Below, piece after piece: positions 31,704 through 41,512 of a stretch of DNA of 64,000 bases. The DNA comes from Closterium sp. NIES-65 (Eukaryota; Streptophyta; Zygnematophyceae; Desmidiales; Closteriaceae): contig CANXME010000095.1 in the NCBI GenBank assembly GCA_948144175.1, positions 310,001 through 374,000 of the forward strand. Direction: 5' to 3'. The notes beneath the pieces were generated by a model. That model saw only the letters and a list, made by a program, of their open reading frames with translations. It was not told the DNA's origin and searched no databases. Within the stretch, counting starts at the first letter, position 1. Each line of letters begins with the position of its first letter. The position numbers and the translations under genes are program-made.

Positions 31704-33840
31704 AGTGTTAGCAGTAGCAAAAACCAAGTCGTTGACGTAGACAAGAACGTATAACAGCTGTAGAGAAGTGTCTGTGCGCAAAAACAGTGAAGGGTCAGCA
31801 GTCGAGGGAGCGAAACCAAGAGCCGCAACTGTAGTCCTTAGTGTGTCATGCCACTCACGGGGCGCCTGACGCAGACCGTAGACTGGTCGCCGGAGACTCC
31901 ACTGGGTAACCTTAGGAAACGACCCAGTGAAGCCAGGTGGGCGACGCAACCAGATAGCCTCGTGAAGGCTGCCCTGCAAGAAAGATGCCGAGAAGTCGAG
32001 GGAGTGCAGGCTCGTGCTCGTGCTGTTCTGCAACGTGCAGTAGCACCCAAAGAGTGGTCATCTTCGGTGTGGGGGAGGAGGTCTGGAAGAAGTCGACCCC
32101 CTCACGGTGACTGAAGCCTCGTGCAATGTAGTTCGCCTTGAAGGCAGGCGGAGAACCCGTGGCCGCTTCACCCTGAAAATCCACATGCCATCGACTATGT
32201 TCGCCCCAAGTGGGGGAACTGGTTCGACGTAGGTGCATGTGGACTTCTAGGAAGCCATCTCTGCGTCCATGGCTATCTGCCACTAAGAGGAGTACGGACC
32301 CGTGATCGCAGGGTCGGGATGTCCCGTGCATCTGGGTCTCCCTCAGGGCAAAGTAGCGTGGACGCGAGACGAGGTGCAGCAGCCGCTAGGCACTCCAGCT
32401 CAAACGGCCCGTTCTCAAGGACGTCACAGCCAAGGGCAGGCTTACCCCCGACGGACGGAGGACAGGAAGAGTAAAAAACAAGAATTGCAATGTAGTCAAG
32501 GCGGCACAAAGCAACAAAGTCAACAAGCTCAGCAACTAAGGCAGACGCAGCAGCGGGCTTAAAGGAAGGGTCAGTCACAACTGTGGCAAGTAGACGAGTG
32601 ACAGTCGGACTGCCAGTACGGACAAGGTAAGACTCAGGGTTAGGAACGTGGGGAAGAGAAGACGCGGGAGTTGACGGCAGGACAACGTGCTGTGGAACAG
32701 AGGAAGGACGAAGTGCCATGATGTGCGTGCCAGGGACAGGTGGAAGACAAGGACGCACAGCACGACAAGAACGGACAGGCGTGACAGGACGCGACGCAGG
32801 TTCTCTATTCTCAGTGAGGGATTCTGTCACCGCAGTGTAAGGACCAGGAGCAGGCAGTGGGGAGTGAGGCAGTAGCTGTGGCTGAGACCGGTTAGGTGGT
32901 GGAAACAGTAACGGAGGAGTAGTGCCAGCTACAGGGAACTCAGTAGCAGCAGGAGGGAGACTGAGAAGGTGACTGAGCGCAGACGGCTGCGGCTGAGTAG
33001 TCGCACCCCCAGAAACTCGAGCTCCAATAGTAACAGCACCCCCAGAACCAGTACCTCTAGCTCCACCACCGGGAGTGCCCCAACGGACAGCCCACTTGCA
33101 AAGCTGGTGCGACGAGAGCGACTCCTGCAGACTGGAACCACCAACTTCAGTACCACCAGTAGCACCTCCAGTGTCACCACCTCCAGTGTCAGCACCTCCA
33201 GTACCTCCAACTCCAGGAACATTAGCACTAGCATGTGAGAAGCATGTGCAGTCAAAAGCGCGGCTAGACAACGAGGGATAGTCAGGCTAGCAGCACGAGC
33301 AAGGTCAGACACTGGGTCAGGAATTGTAGGAAGAGAAGACGAGGGAGGTAACGACAGGACAACATGCTCCCAAGTAGCACAAGAGGTAGCAGGGGAGGCA
33401 GCACAAGACAGAGGCACCCGACGCCCAGTCAGGGAGACAGACAACGAGGAGTATTGAGCAGGAGCAGTCAAAGGGGGGTCAGGCGGCAACAGTGTACGAG
33501 ACAGGTCAGGCGGCGGAAATAATAGAGGAGGAGTAGTACAAATGCGCGCCGGAGGCAGGTGGGAGTCTGAGAAGGTGGTGAAGTGCCGACTCAGGTAGCG
33601 ACGACGACGGCTGCTCCAAGAAGATAGGCCGTCGCGGCAACGACTGCGTCGCACCCCCAGTCCCAGCACCTCCAGCGCCAGTACCTACAACTCCACCAAC
33701 AAGAGGACTCCTAGCACCCCTAGATTCAACACCCCTAGAACCAGCACCCCCAGTCTCGACGTCATCACCTCCAAAAACACCTGGGCCCCCAAAGTCCACA
33801 GCGACAGGTTGCAGAGGAGGCGAAGACGTCTAAGGCAGAA
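31704..33840 (-). pseudogene. G reverse transcriptase and duplicated linker
   Basis: Frames 31671-32033 and 31912-32331 encode RT from ANYIARGFSHREGVDFF through TSLHSLDFSASFLQGSLHE and APREWHDTLR to VLVYVNDLVFA. The active site is YVND instead of YVDD. Upstream, 32273-33271 carries the pre-RT linker and an LREWY-like box (LCKWAVRW). A second, diverged copy of the same linker (PPLLFPPPDLSRTL in one, PPLLFPPPNRSQPQ in the other) lies at about 33240-33560. Protease and integrase are absent, so the linker directly follows gag remnants. Confidence 0.8.
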
Positions 33841-33978
33841 AACCCGGAGGTGTCGCCAAGCGCTGCGAGCAGCGAGAAGTCATTGTGTCGGCAGCAGCAG
33901 GTTCACCCCCCTCAATCGGGCCAAAGGAGTCAGAGGGGGCTGTGCTAGTATTCACACAAGTATCGACACACGAAGTCT

Positions 33979-34482
33979 CTACCTGCTGCTGCGCCCCCCA
34001 GAACCGCCTCCTCTATTGGCTGCTCCACCCCTGTCACTCGCGCCAGCTCCACTACGACCGCCCTCGTCAGCTACAGTGGCGAGGTCTGACAGCGGAGGGA
34101 AGGGAAGCGGAAGCGCAAGACAGCCTACGGTGGCAGGAGAGGGGGGGGAGTAGCACCTAACCACAGCGGTATATAAAGCATGAGTCGACGACACCTGGTG
34201 AAAGTTGGCTCTTTGGTCGAGCTAGAGGTGAGCGCGGACTGCAAGTTTGGTGGCGGCGTCGCGCGACATCCACCGCTTGCAGGCAACGTGGTCAGCACGG
34301 TATCGCGTCCGCACCTCCTCACTAGCGGCAGCAGCAGTCTCAGCAGGAGCCTTGAGGGCCTGAAGAGACCCCGACGTCGTGGCTAGTGACACTCTGGAGG
34401 TAGAGGTGCAGACCCTCTAGCCAGGAGTCGAACTCTAGAGGGTGCCCCTCTGCGTCAAAAGCTAGAACAGTGAAAGTCGCCA
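33979..34482 (-). pseudogene. G gag N-terminal remnant
   Basis: The family start MATFTVLAFDAEGHPLEF is readable from the ATG at 34480-34482. Later pieces include THALYTAVVRCYSPPSPATV (33979-34194). Frameshifts separate them and the Gly-rich tract is replaced by short Gly/Arg-rich sequence before a stop. Confidence 0.72.
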
Positions 34483-35666
34483 TTCAGATGTGCGGTAAGC
34501 GAGCGCAGGCGTGCGGGAAGCGAACTCAGGCGTACGGTAAGCGAGCTCAGGCGTGTAGGAAGCGAACTCAGGTGTGCGGTAAGCAAAGTTTGGTGTGCAG
34601 GAGGGGAATTTAAACCCTAAAATGTTGCCCAACCGTGCGGGGCAGTGCGGGGCAGCAGGGCGTGCGGGGCACGCAGGTAGTAGGGCGCGTGGGGCGCGCG
34701 GGGAGCAGGGCTCGTGGGGCGCGCAGGGCAGCAGGGCACGCGGGGCGCGTGGGGCAGCTGGGCGCGCAGGGCGCGCTGGGCAGCAATGCGTGCGGGGCAC
34801 GCGGGCAGCAGGGCGACGCGGGCTGCAGGGCGCGCGGGCTGCAGGGCGTGCGGGCTGCAGGGCGCACGCAGGGCGCAGGGCAGCAGAAGCGCGCGGGGCG
34901 CGGGCGGCAAAGCGCGCGGGCAGGTTGCGGGTAGCGCGGGGAGCTGCGCACGCGGGTAGCGCCTAGGGCAGCGCGCAAGCCAGGGCATCAGAGCGTTCAT
35001 GTATGCCGTATGCGCATGCAGGTATGATGTATGCGCATTCAGGTGTGCGCACAGACACGTATGCAGTATGCGCAGACACGTATGCGGTATGCGCAGACAC
35101 GTATGCGGTACGCGCACTTAGCAGGGTGGCGTGGCTCGGGCGGCGCGGCTCGGCAGGGCAGGGCGGCGCAGCACGGGCAGCAGCAGCAGCTGCAGCATAT
35201 GCAGGGCGCGTGCAAGCGGCGCAGGACAACGCGTGGGCTGTGTGTGGCGAGCACGGGCGGCACTAGCTGTAGGGGCATCGCGCGGGCGGTGCCAGCAGCA
35301 TGCGGACAGTGCGCAGGCAGGGCGCGCGGTGCGCGGGCAGGGCGTCGGCGGTGCAGGCAGCCCGCAGACAGTTTGCGGGCGGGGCAAGTAGCGCGCGGGC
35401 AGCAAATGAAGCGCACGGGCGGTGCAGGCAGCGCGCGGGCACTGCAGGTGGCGTGCGGGCAGCGGGCACAGCGTGCAGGCAGGGCGCGCGGCGAGCTCAG
35501 GCGGCGCGCGTGCAGGCAGCGCGAGCAGGGCGCGAGCAGCGTAGCGTGCGGGTCGTGCGCTGGGCAGCAAGCGGGCAGCACGTGGGGTCGCACATGCAGG
35601 GTAGCGTGGCATGAACGAACGGGCAGGGCAGTTCGGGCAGTTCGAAACTAGCGGTGGGCCCTAATG
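34483..35666 (-). repeat. G GC-rich leader
   Basis: Minisatellite-like repeats: AGGCGTGCGGGAAGCGAACTC units (34490-34600), GGGCGCGCGGGGCAGCAGGG-type units (34620-34970), ACACGTATGCGGTATGCGCAG units (35045-35115) and GCGCGGGCGGTGCAGGCAG-type units (35280-35590). It ends in GGTGGGCCCTAATGG, resembling the PBS-proximal leader of D and J (GTGGGCCCTA), after which the PBS and LTR are missing. The long frames here are repeat artefacts. Confidence 0.68.
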
Positions 35667-36105
35667 GAAAGGGCACGGCACAGAGGAGGGTGGGGAGCGG
35701 GCTGGAGTGGGAGGGGGCGCTGGAGGCCGGCCCTGGCGCTAGCGTCTGCGCTGGCGTTGGGCGCTGGTGTCCGGCCTTGGCGTCTGCGCTAGCGCCCTTG
35801 GCTGGCGCGCCCGTATGCGAGTGCTCGCCATGGGCAGAGCGCGACGAGCGGGAAACCGACGTGCGCTAGGGCGTGCGATGGGCAGAAAACCGACGCACGT
35901 TAGGGGCGCGCGACGGGCAGAAAACAGACGCGCACTAGGGGCACGCGACGGGCACAAAACCGACGCGCGCTAGGGGCACGCGACGGGCAGCGAAGAGGCG
36001 CGCGCTAGGGGCGCGCTATGGGCAGCACAATGGAGCACGCCATAGCGAAAGCTAACGGTCAGCCCATCGAACAAAAACTGGTCCGGAGGAACCGCTGTGA
36101 TAGCA
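35667..36105 (-). repeat. F2 leader minisatellite and PBS
   Basis: About 35830-36020 contains roughly five ~33-bp units with GGGCAGAAAACCGACGCGCGC and TAGGGGCACGCGAC phrases. At 36094-36105 GCTGTGATAGCA reads TGCTATCACAGC on the minus strand. That is two mismatches from TGGTATCAGAGC, directly beside the LTR. Confidence 0.65.
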
Positions 36106-36344
36106 TTTTAGAAATAGCATCTAAACATAGAACCAGTAGCCTAGGGTTTAGGCTAGGGCCTAGGCTTAGGAGCCTAGGCCAAGGAGGTGTAGAGAGTAGC
36201 GTCACCAAGGAGATTGAGAATGTTGGTGTTTCACTATGGAAAGTGGAGAACATATAGGGAAAGAACAAGGCATTGGTGCACCACCAACTAAGTACATAAC
36301 TACACTAGGTCTAACTACAAGCAGTTACAATCCATAGTTTGACA
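36106..36344 (-). repeat. F2 5' LTR (239 bp)
   Basis: It is bounded on the left by the PBS-like site and on the right by the copia-style end CATAGTTTGACA. Its first ~124 bp match 29819-29942. The flank atacc does not match the left flank ttact, so no TSD supports it. Confidence 0.72.
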
Positions 36345-36525
36345 ATACCTCCTATTCTTTTGTCTCCTTCGGCACGGCAGCACTGATGGTCAGCCTTAAA
36401 GCCAGCAGCTAAAATAGTGACCCCCCCCCTTCTAGTTGGGTGCACTTGAAAGTTGAAGTGCTTTTCTGTTTTTTTTTTACTGGCGAATATGATACTGGTC
36501 GAGTCTCCACATTTCGTCGCAAGGG

Positions 36526-37954
36526 CCTTGTTCTGCATGCGCATCAGCCCGGATGGCTACAGTAAAACAGGGTTCCCTAACATGTCACAGGTTATCAAGG
36601 CTCGCGATAAGCGCATGGCTGCCGAAGAAAAACAAACCTGAATGCATGCAGAACAGCGTTTTTGGCCCACGAAATTTGCAATGTCGCAACGTTCCGTAAA
36701 GTTTATTGTCCTAGCAAACTGGCGCGTGCATCACTGATGCGCGCATCATGCAACTGCAAAAGGTCGCATCATGCGTGCATCTGCTGGTGCGCTGCACCCT
36801 CATTGGCCAATCTGTTCAGCACCTCAGAATTTCCGCGTTATCTAAGGCCGTGTTCCGCAGGCGCATAAGCCTGATGCGCCAGAGGCTCGGCCTGATGCGG
36901 ACATTGAGACATTGAATGACATTGAGGTTCGGAATTGAGACATTCAATTTCCTGACATTTAATTTCGACAGCCAAAATATTACGGGTTTCTAGGAAGTTA
37001 CAACGCAGAATTCTTTTAGGGTGCTAATTAATGAGGGTTTAGGGAAAAACAGATTGACCAATCAGGGTGCCCCGCACCAGCATATGCATGCATCATGCGA
37101 CTTCGAGATGTTGCATGATGCGCGCATCAGTGATGCGCGAGATTGCTAGGAGAAGAAACTTCGTGGAACACGGTCACATTTCAATTTTCGAGGGCCAAAA
37201 AGGCTGTTTTGCAGGCGTCCGGGTTTCTTTTGCTTTGGCAGACATGCGCTTATCGCGAGCCTCAATAACCTGTGACAGGTTATCAAGGAAGAATCCAGGA
37301 ACCCTGTTTCACTGTAGCCATCCGGGCTGATGCGCCTGCTGAACGCAACCTAAGTTCCCAGAAACCTGTAATTTTTTTGCAGTTGGAATTCAATGGCGCT
37401 GTTCTGCAGGCGTTAAATTGCAAGAAACTGGGTCCGCAGAATCTTCCCCGATAAGTGGGCTTCTGCCTATCAACATTTGGTGATAAGCGCGGTCCGGCCA
37501 AACCTGCTTGCGCCAAATTTAACGTTGCAGACTGCAGAACGCCACTTCTTGGGCACACAAATTTATCGGGGTGAAGATTCCACGATGTTGCTTCTCCAGG
37601 CAAATGTCCGCACAACTTGTGCGGACCCAATTCTGCCTCGAGAGGTAGCATCAGCCAGCGCACAACTTATGCAGGGCAGCAATTTGAGAGATTTGAGAGT
37701 TTGACGAGACTTTGTGGCAACACCGCCCAGCAATTTGAGAAATTTGACATTTGGTGCGGCTAGAAGCTACGGGGAAGGACTGGGACCGTACATTTGATAC
37801 GGAGGCAATAACGCCTGCAGAACGCGGCCAATGTCAAGAAATTGGAGATTGAAATGTTAGAAGGGCAAATTCCCAATCTGAACCTCAATGTCTAAATGTC
37901 CGCATCAGGCCGAGCCTCTGGCGTATCAGGCTGATGCGCTTGCAGAACACGGCC
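36526..37954. repeat. Large foldback: two overlapping long inverted repeats
   Basis: Inverted pair 1: about 36528-36830 pairs with about 37045-37345 (shared words CATCAGCCCGGATGGCTACAG, CGCGATAAGCGCATG, CATCACTGATGCGCGCATC). Inverted pair 2: 36846-36950 pairs with 37865-37954, with ends GGCCGTGTTC and GAACACGGCC. Pair 2 has the look of MITE-style terminal repeats bounding a 1,109-bp unit. A perfect AACCTGTGACAGGTT palindrome lies near 37268. No transposase is seen and no clear TSD was found (flanks tctaa and aagca). Confidence 0.72.
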
Positions 37955-38278
37955 AAGCATGTGCAAATGCGTCGCTCCAAATTCACATTTACATCCAAGT
38001 TTGCGACGTGCAAGTCATTTACATCCAGTGCCAAATTCACATCGTGAAGCATGTCCAATTCATGCAAAGCAAGTCCAACTCACGCAAAGCGCATGCCTTA
38101 GACCATGTCCCCGCTAGGGCGGCAATAACAACATGGGAAAATCAAGAAGCGAAAAAACAATTTCAGGGGACGAGAGAAGAGAAATATAGTGCAACAGAAA
38201 TGAGGACGCAAAAGGAGAGATGCGTGAGCAAAATCCGCAGAGTGGTAGGGAGATGGGAGGGGCATTGGGGTTGGTGAG
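37955..38278. other. Unassigned spacer
   Basis: Contains short tandem phrases (CAAATTCACAT and ACATCCA around 37980-38045), but no gene or element boundary is recognised. Confidence 0.4.
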
Positions 38279-39110
38279 ATGAGTTGGAGCGAGGGCAACG
38301 GAAAGGGAGGGGAGAGAGTGAGGGTGACGGAAAGGAGGGGAGAAAGCGAGGGCGACGGAAAGGGAGGGGAGAGAGCAAGGGCGACGGGAAAGGAGGGGAG
38401 AGAGCAAGGGCGACGGGAAGGGAGAGGAGAGAGCGAGGGCGATGGGAAGGGAGGGGAGAGAGCGAGGGAACGGGAACAAGGACCTGAAGAGGGATCGACG
38501 AGAGGGGAGGGAAGAGTAGAGGAACGACGCGAGGGGATATACGTTGAGCGGAAGGAAGGGAGGATAGCAAGATCGATACTACTACAAGATGGTTGGGGAT
38601 TTCGTAAGGGCGTCGGAACGGGAGGGCGTTCGTAATGAACAACGGGACGAGCGACGGTATGTGCCATTGGACGGGCGACGGGACGAGCGACAGTACGAGC
38701 AATGGGAGGCTGACACGGAGGGTGACGGGAGTGCCATGGGACGCGAGGGCGGCGGGAGGCAGAAGAAGAAGGGCGAGGGGAGTGAGGAAGGGCAATGGGG
38801 GAGAGGAAGGGCAACGAGAGAGGAAAGGCGACGGGAGAGGAAGGGCGACGGGAGATGGGGAAAGCGACGGGAGAGAGGAAGGCGACGGGAGAGAGGGAAG
38901 GCGACGAGAGAGAGGAAATGCGACAGGAGATAAGGAAGGCAACGAGAGAGAGGAAAGGCGACAGGAGAGAAAGAAGGCGACGAGAGAGAAGGAAGGCGGC
39001 GAGAGTGAGGAAAGACGATAAGAGAGAGGAAGGCGACGGGAGAGAGGTAAGGCGACGGGAGAGAGGAAGGCGACAAGAGAGAGGAAGGCGACGGGAGAGG
39101 AGGGAGATGG
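38279..39110. repeat. Purine-rich minisatellite
   Basis: The plus strand is almost all G and A. About 38280-38470 consists of ~30-bp units such as GAGAGCGAGGGCGACGGGAA, and about 38790-39100 of ~15-18-bp units such as GGAAGGCGACGGGAGAGA. Long frames on both strands follow from this composition. It could be leader DNA of a lost element or a host minisatellite. Confidence 0.75.
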
Positions 39111-39461
39111 GAGGGTGTTTCGTTGCGAGCATGATGGCGACGTTGCAAAGAGTGACGCACCGACGGCAGTGCGAGGCCGATTGTGACAGGGAATGTGACG
39201 ATTGCGCGATATGCGAACAAACATTTTGCTATTCTACGAAATTATTAGGCATCCAAGTTAAAGCATAATCTGCGCGCCTAGGCAGAAAATATATAGGTTC
39301 TCAGCTATTCTATGCTAGGCTGAAAATAGAGTCTTCATGAGTAGAAACTAGCAAGTAGTTAACCAAGATTGCATTCCCCGTCGGGACACCATCCGAAGTT
39401 TGCCCATCCGAACGGTTTTGGCGCGCGGATGGTGTCCTGGTTGGGGCAAGGCCCCACCTCT
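39111..39461. other. Spacer left of element V
   Basis: About 350 bp without a recognised feature. It ends in cctct (39457-39461), the proposed left target-site copy of element V. Confidence 0.45.
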
Positions 39462-40382
39462 TGTCAACGGGAGTTGTGTTTTGGCCCCGTCCTCACTTGG
39501 GCGGAGCCGACTTCGTGGTCGGGTGTGAGGGGAACAGCCGAACTGCAGCAGTGGGCGAGCTGGTTGACGAGGAGGTCGACCTGCACGGGGGCCACTGCAC
39601 GGGCGCCGACTTCAAGGTGACGCCGACTTCGGGTAGCCGACTTGGGTGGTCGGCTGACAACTACGCTGGTCGACAGTGGAGCTGGTCGACTAGGAATGAC
39701 ATCGACCTGGAGCTGGTCAACTAGGGGTGTAGTCGACCTGGTGAGGTTGACTAGAGGTGGCCGTCGACTTGGGAGGTCGACAGGCACACACAGGAGCAGC
39801 TGGTCGACGTGGTTGCTCGGTCGACCAGGTTACCTGGGTGACGAGGTTCTGCGGAAGAGTGCGACGGTCACCCAGGTGATGTTGGTGAGACCGACCTCGG
39901 TGGTGGTATCCCGAGGTCGACGTGGCGGATCAGGTGCAGTCATCGTCACGAGGACGACCTGGTGTGTGCGTTGTGCAGGTGACGAAGCTTAGCCCGCCAA
40001 TCATCTGCGAGCACCTGCGAAGTAGGTGCTCTGCTGTTCTACGGGAGAAACGCTGGCACGCCGTCAACCTGCAGTGTTGGCACACCGTCGACTTTGCACT
40101 GCTGGAGCGCGGTCGACCAAGTCGTGCTGGAACGCGGTCGACCGTGCTGCACTGGCAGTCGACCTGCTTGCATGCTAGCTCTGATGTAGTCTTGTCTTGC
40201 CAACTTCTTTGTACCATTTTTGTTGTCAACTTTCTCTAGTGAAACTCTTGCCAGATTGCCCCCGTGATCTAGCAAGCAGTGTGTACACTACGAAAACGAC
40301 TAAAGAACAACGAACGCAGAGATCACACGAGCATCCGTGCCTAGCCCGTAGTCTAGCTCCCATTGTAATAGTAATCTCCGCA
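39462..40382 (+). repeat. Element V 5' LTR (921 bp), GTCGAC-rich
   Basis: It starts TGTCAACGGGAGTTG and ends ATCTCCGCA. The start matches 63393 (TGTCAATGGGAGTTG) and the end matches 56654-56717. Thirteen GTCGAC hexamers occur within it by eye. The base sequence after it, TGGTGGGGTGAGC, does not match the initiator-Met PBS used by the other elements. Confidence 0.8.
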
Positions 40383-40625
40383 TGGTGGGGTGAGCGTGGA
40401 CGGCGCACGACTTACCTTTCAGTAAGGTCGACGTAGACATCACTTGCCTAATTCGTGGTTGTAGGCCGGCAGCTGTGCGGTAGTCACTATGGTAGGAGCC
40501 GTAGGTGACGCAAGGGTGGTTGACACCCTGGAGGCACGGCTGGAGAACGCGAGGAGAAGGCACGAGGCCAACGAGTATGGCGACCTGCCTTGGGCAGTCG
40601 TCGAGGCTGACTCCGACTCCGCACC

Positions 40626-40655
40626 ATGTGGGCAACAGAGCACCCTTCTCGACCG
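40626..40655 (+). pseudogene. Element V gag, first codons before the J insertion
   Basis: The ATG at 40626 (MWATEHPSRP) is in frame with the gag sequence that resumes at 47847 when J and one gaccg copy are ignored. A longer upstream frame (40489-40655) is in a different phase and could be an alternative or shifted start. The start is therefore tentative. Confidence 0.5.
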
Positions 40656-40787
40656 TGTCAAACATTATATGTTTGTGTGGTTCTAGGCTGTAGTGGGTCA
40701 CACCATAAGGGGTACACCAGATTAGGGTTTCACATATTTGTACTGTTGTTCCTGCTAGTCACATCATTCTCGTTTCTCATTCTGACA
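40656..40787 (+). repeat. Copia J 5' LTR (132 bp)
   Basis: From TGTCAAACATTATATG to CATTCTGACA; core TAGGCTGTAGTGGGTCA, GGGGTACACC, TTAGGGTTTCAC. The PBS (TGGTATTACGAGCC, from 40788) follows directly, a diverged initiator-Met type site. Confidence 0.96.
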
Positions 40788-40799
40788 TGGTATTACGAG

Positions 40800-41512
40800 C
40801 CTAGGTTTCACCTAGGACCGAAACGTTAGGGCCCACCGTTTCCGCTAGCCGCGCCCTCGTGCGCCGCCTTTTTTCCTGCGCCTCGAGCGCCTAGTTCTTA
40901 AGGCCCCCTAAGGCCCTCTCGCGTCGCCCCTTAAGGCCCCTCACGGCCCCTCGTGTCGCCCTCTTAAGGCCTCTTACGGCCCCGCGCTAGCCTCTCACGG
41001 CCCCCGATCGGCCCCGCGCTAGCCTCTTCCGGCCCCCAAACGGCCCCGCGCTAGCCCCGAATGGCCCCGTGCGGCCCCCGCGCTAGCCTCTCACGGCCCC
41101 CCTCAGGCCCCGCGCTAGCCCCCTAAGGCCCCCGTCGGCCCCGCGCTAGCCTCTCTAGGCCCCCGAACGGCCCCGCGCTAGCCCCGAACGGCCCCCGAAC
41201 GGCCTCGCCCTCGCCCTTACGGCCTCGCGCTAGCCCCGACCTGCCCCCGAACGGCCCCTCCCGCGCTCGCCCCTCTACGGCCGAGCCGCGCTGCGCGACC
41301 CAACCCGAACCGCGCCGCCCTAGCCGAGCCGCGCCGCCCTAGCCGAGCCGCGCCGTCTTAGCCGAGCCGCGCCCTCCTTACCTGAGCAGCAACACCAGTA
41401 CTGAACTGCTACCACTACTGCTACTGCTACTACTACTGCTACTGCTACTGCTGCTGCTACTACTGCTGCTACTGCTACTGCTACTGCTACTTCTGCTACT
41501 GCTACTTCAGCT
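40800..41512 (+). repeat. Copia J leader: GC-rich minisatellite and CTG/CTA microsatellite
   Basis: About 40900-41270 repeats GGCCCCGCGCTAGCC and CCCGAACGGCCC phrases. About 41390-41510 is a (CTACTG)n-type triplet tract that runs up to the gag ATG. No coding role is apparent. Confidence 0.82.

Larger units (their letters stand above)
29819..36344 (-). mobile_element. Rearranged cluster of minus-strand copia pieces (F1, F2, G)
   Basis: The outer frame is F2: a partial LTR at 29819-29942 matches the left half of the LTR at 36106-36344. The left F2 LTR is cut at 29942 by the LTR of F1 (29943-30072), and F1 is cut at 30519 by the LTR of G. G then runs through RNase H, a foreign LTR fragment (K), RT, linker, gag and leader to about 35666, where an F2 leader resumes. 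No 5' LTR of F1 or G is present and the right part of F2's left LTR is missing. Nested insertion followed by deletions is the simplest explanation; the exact order is inference. Confidence 0.75.

Noticed and set aside
34595..35651. Several 80-200-codon Ala/Arg/Gly-rich frames on both strands
   Set aside because: Derived from GC-rich leader repeats of copia G; no similarity to any protein and no conserved start.
29819..36344. A single intact minus-strand element bounded by the F2 LTRs
   Set aside because: Flanks do not match, the left F2 LTR is incomplete, and two further LTRs (29943 and 30519) lie inside, so it is a composite.
38098..39224. Minus-strand frames of over 340 codons rich in Ser, Pro, Leu and Arg
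   Set aside because: They read the pyrimidine complement of a purine minisatellite; composition, not coding, keeps them open.
40489..40655. Separate small gene starting at 40489
   Set aside because: The frame overlaps the start region of element V gag and is truncated by the J insertion; the phase that continues into gag starts at 40626.
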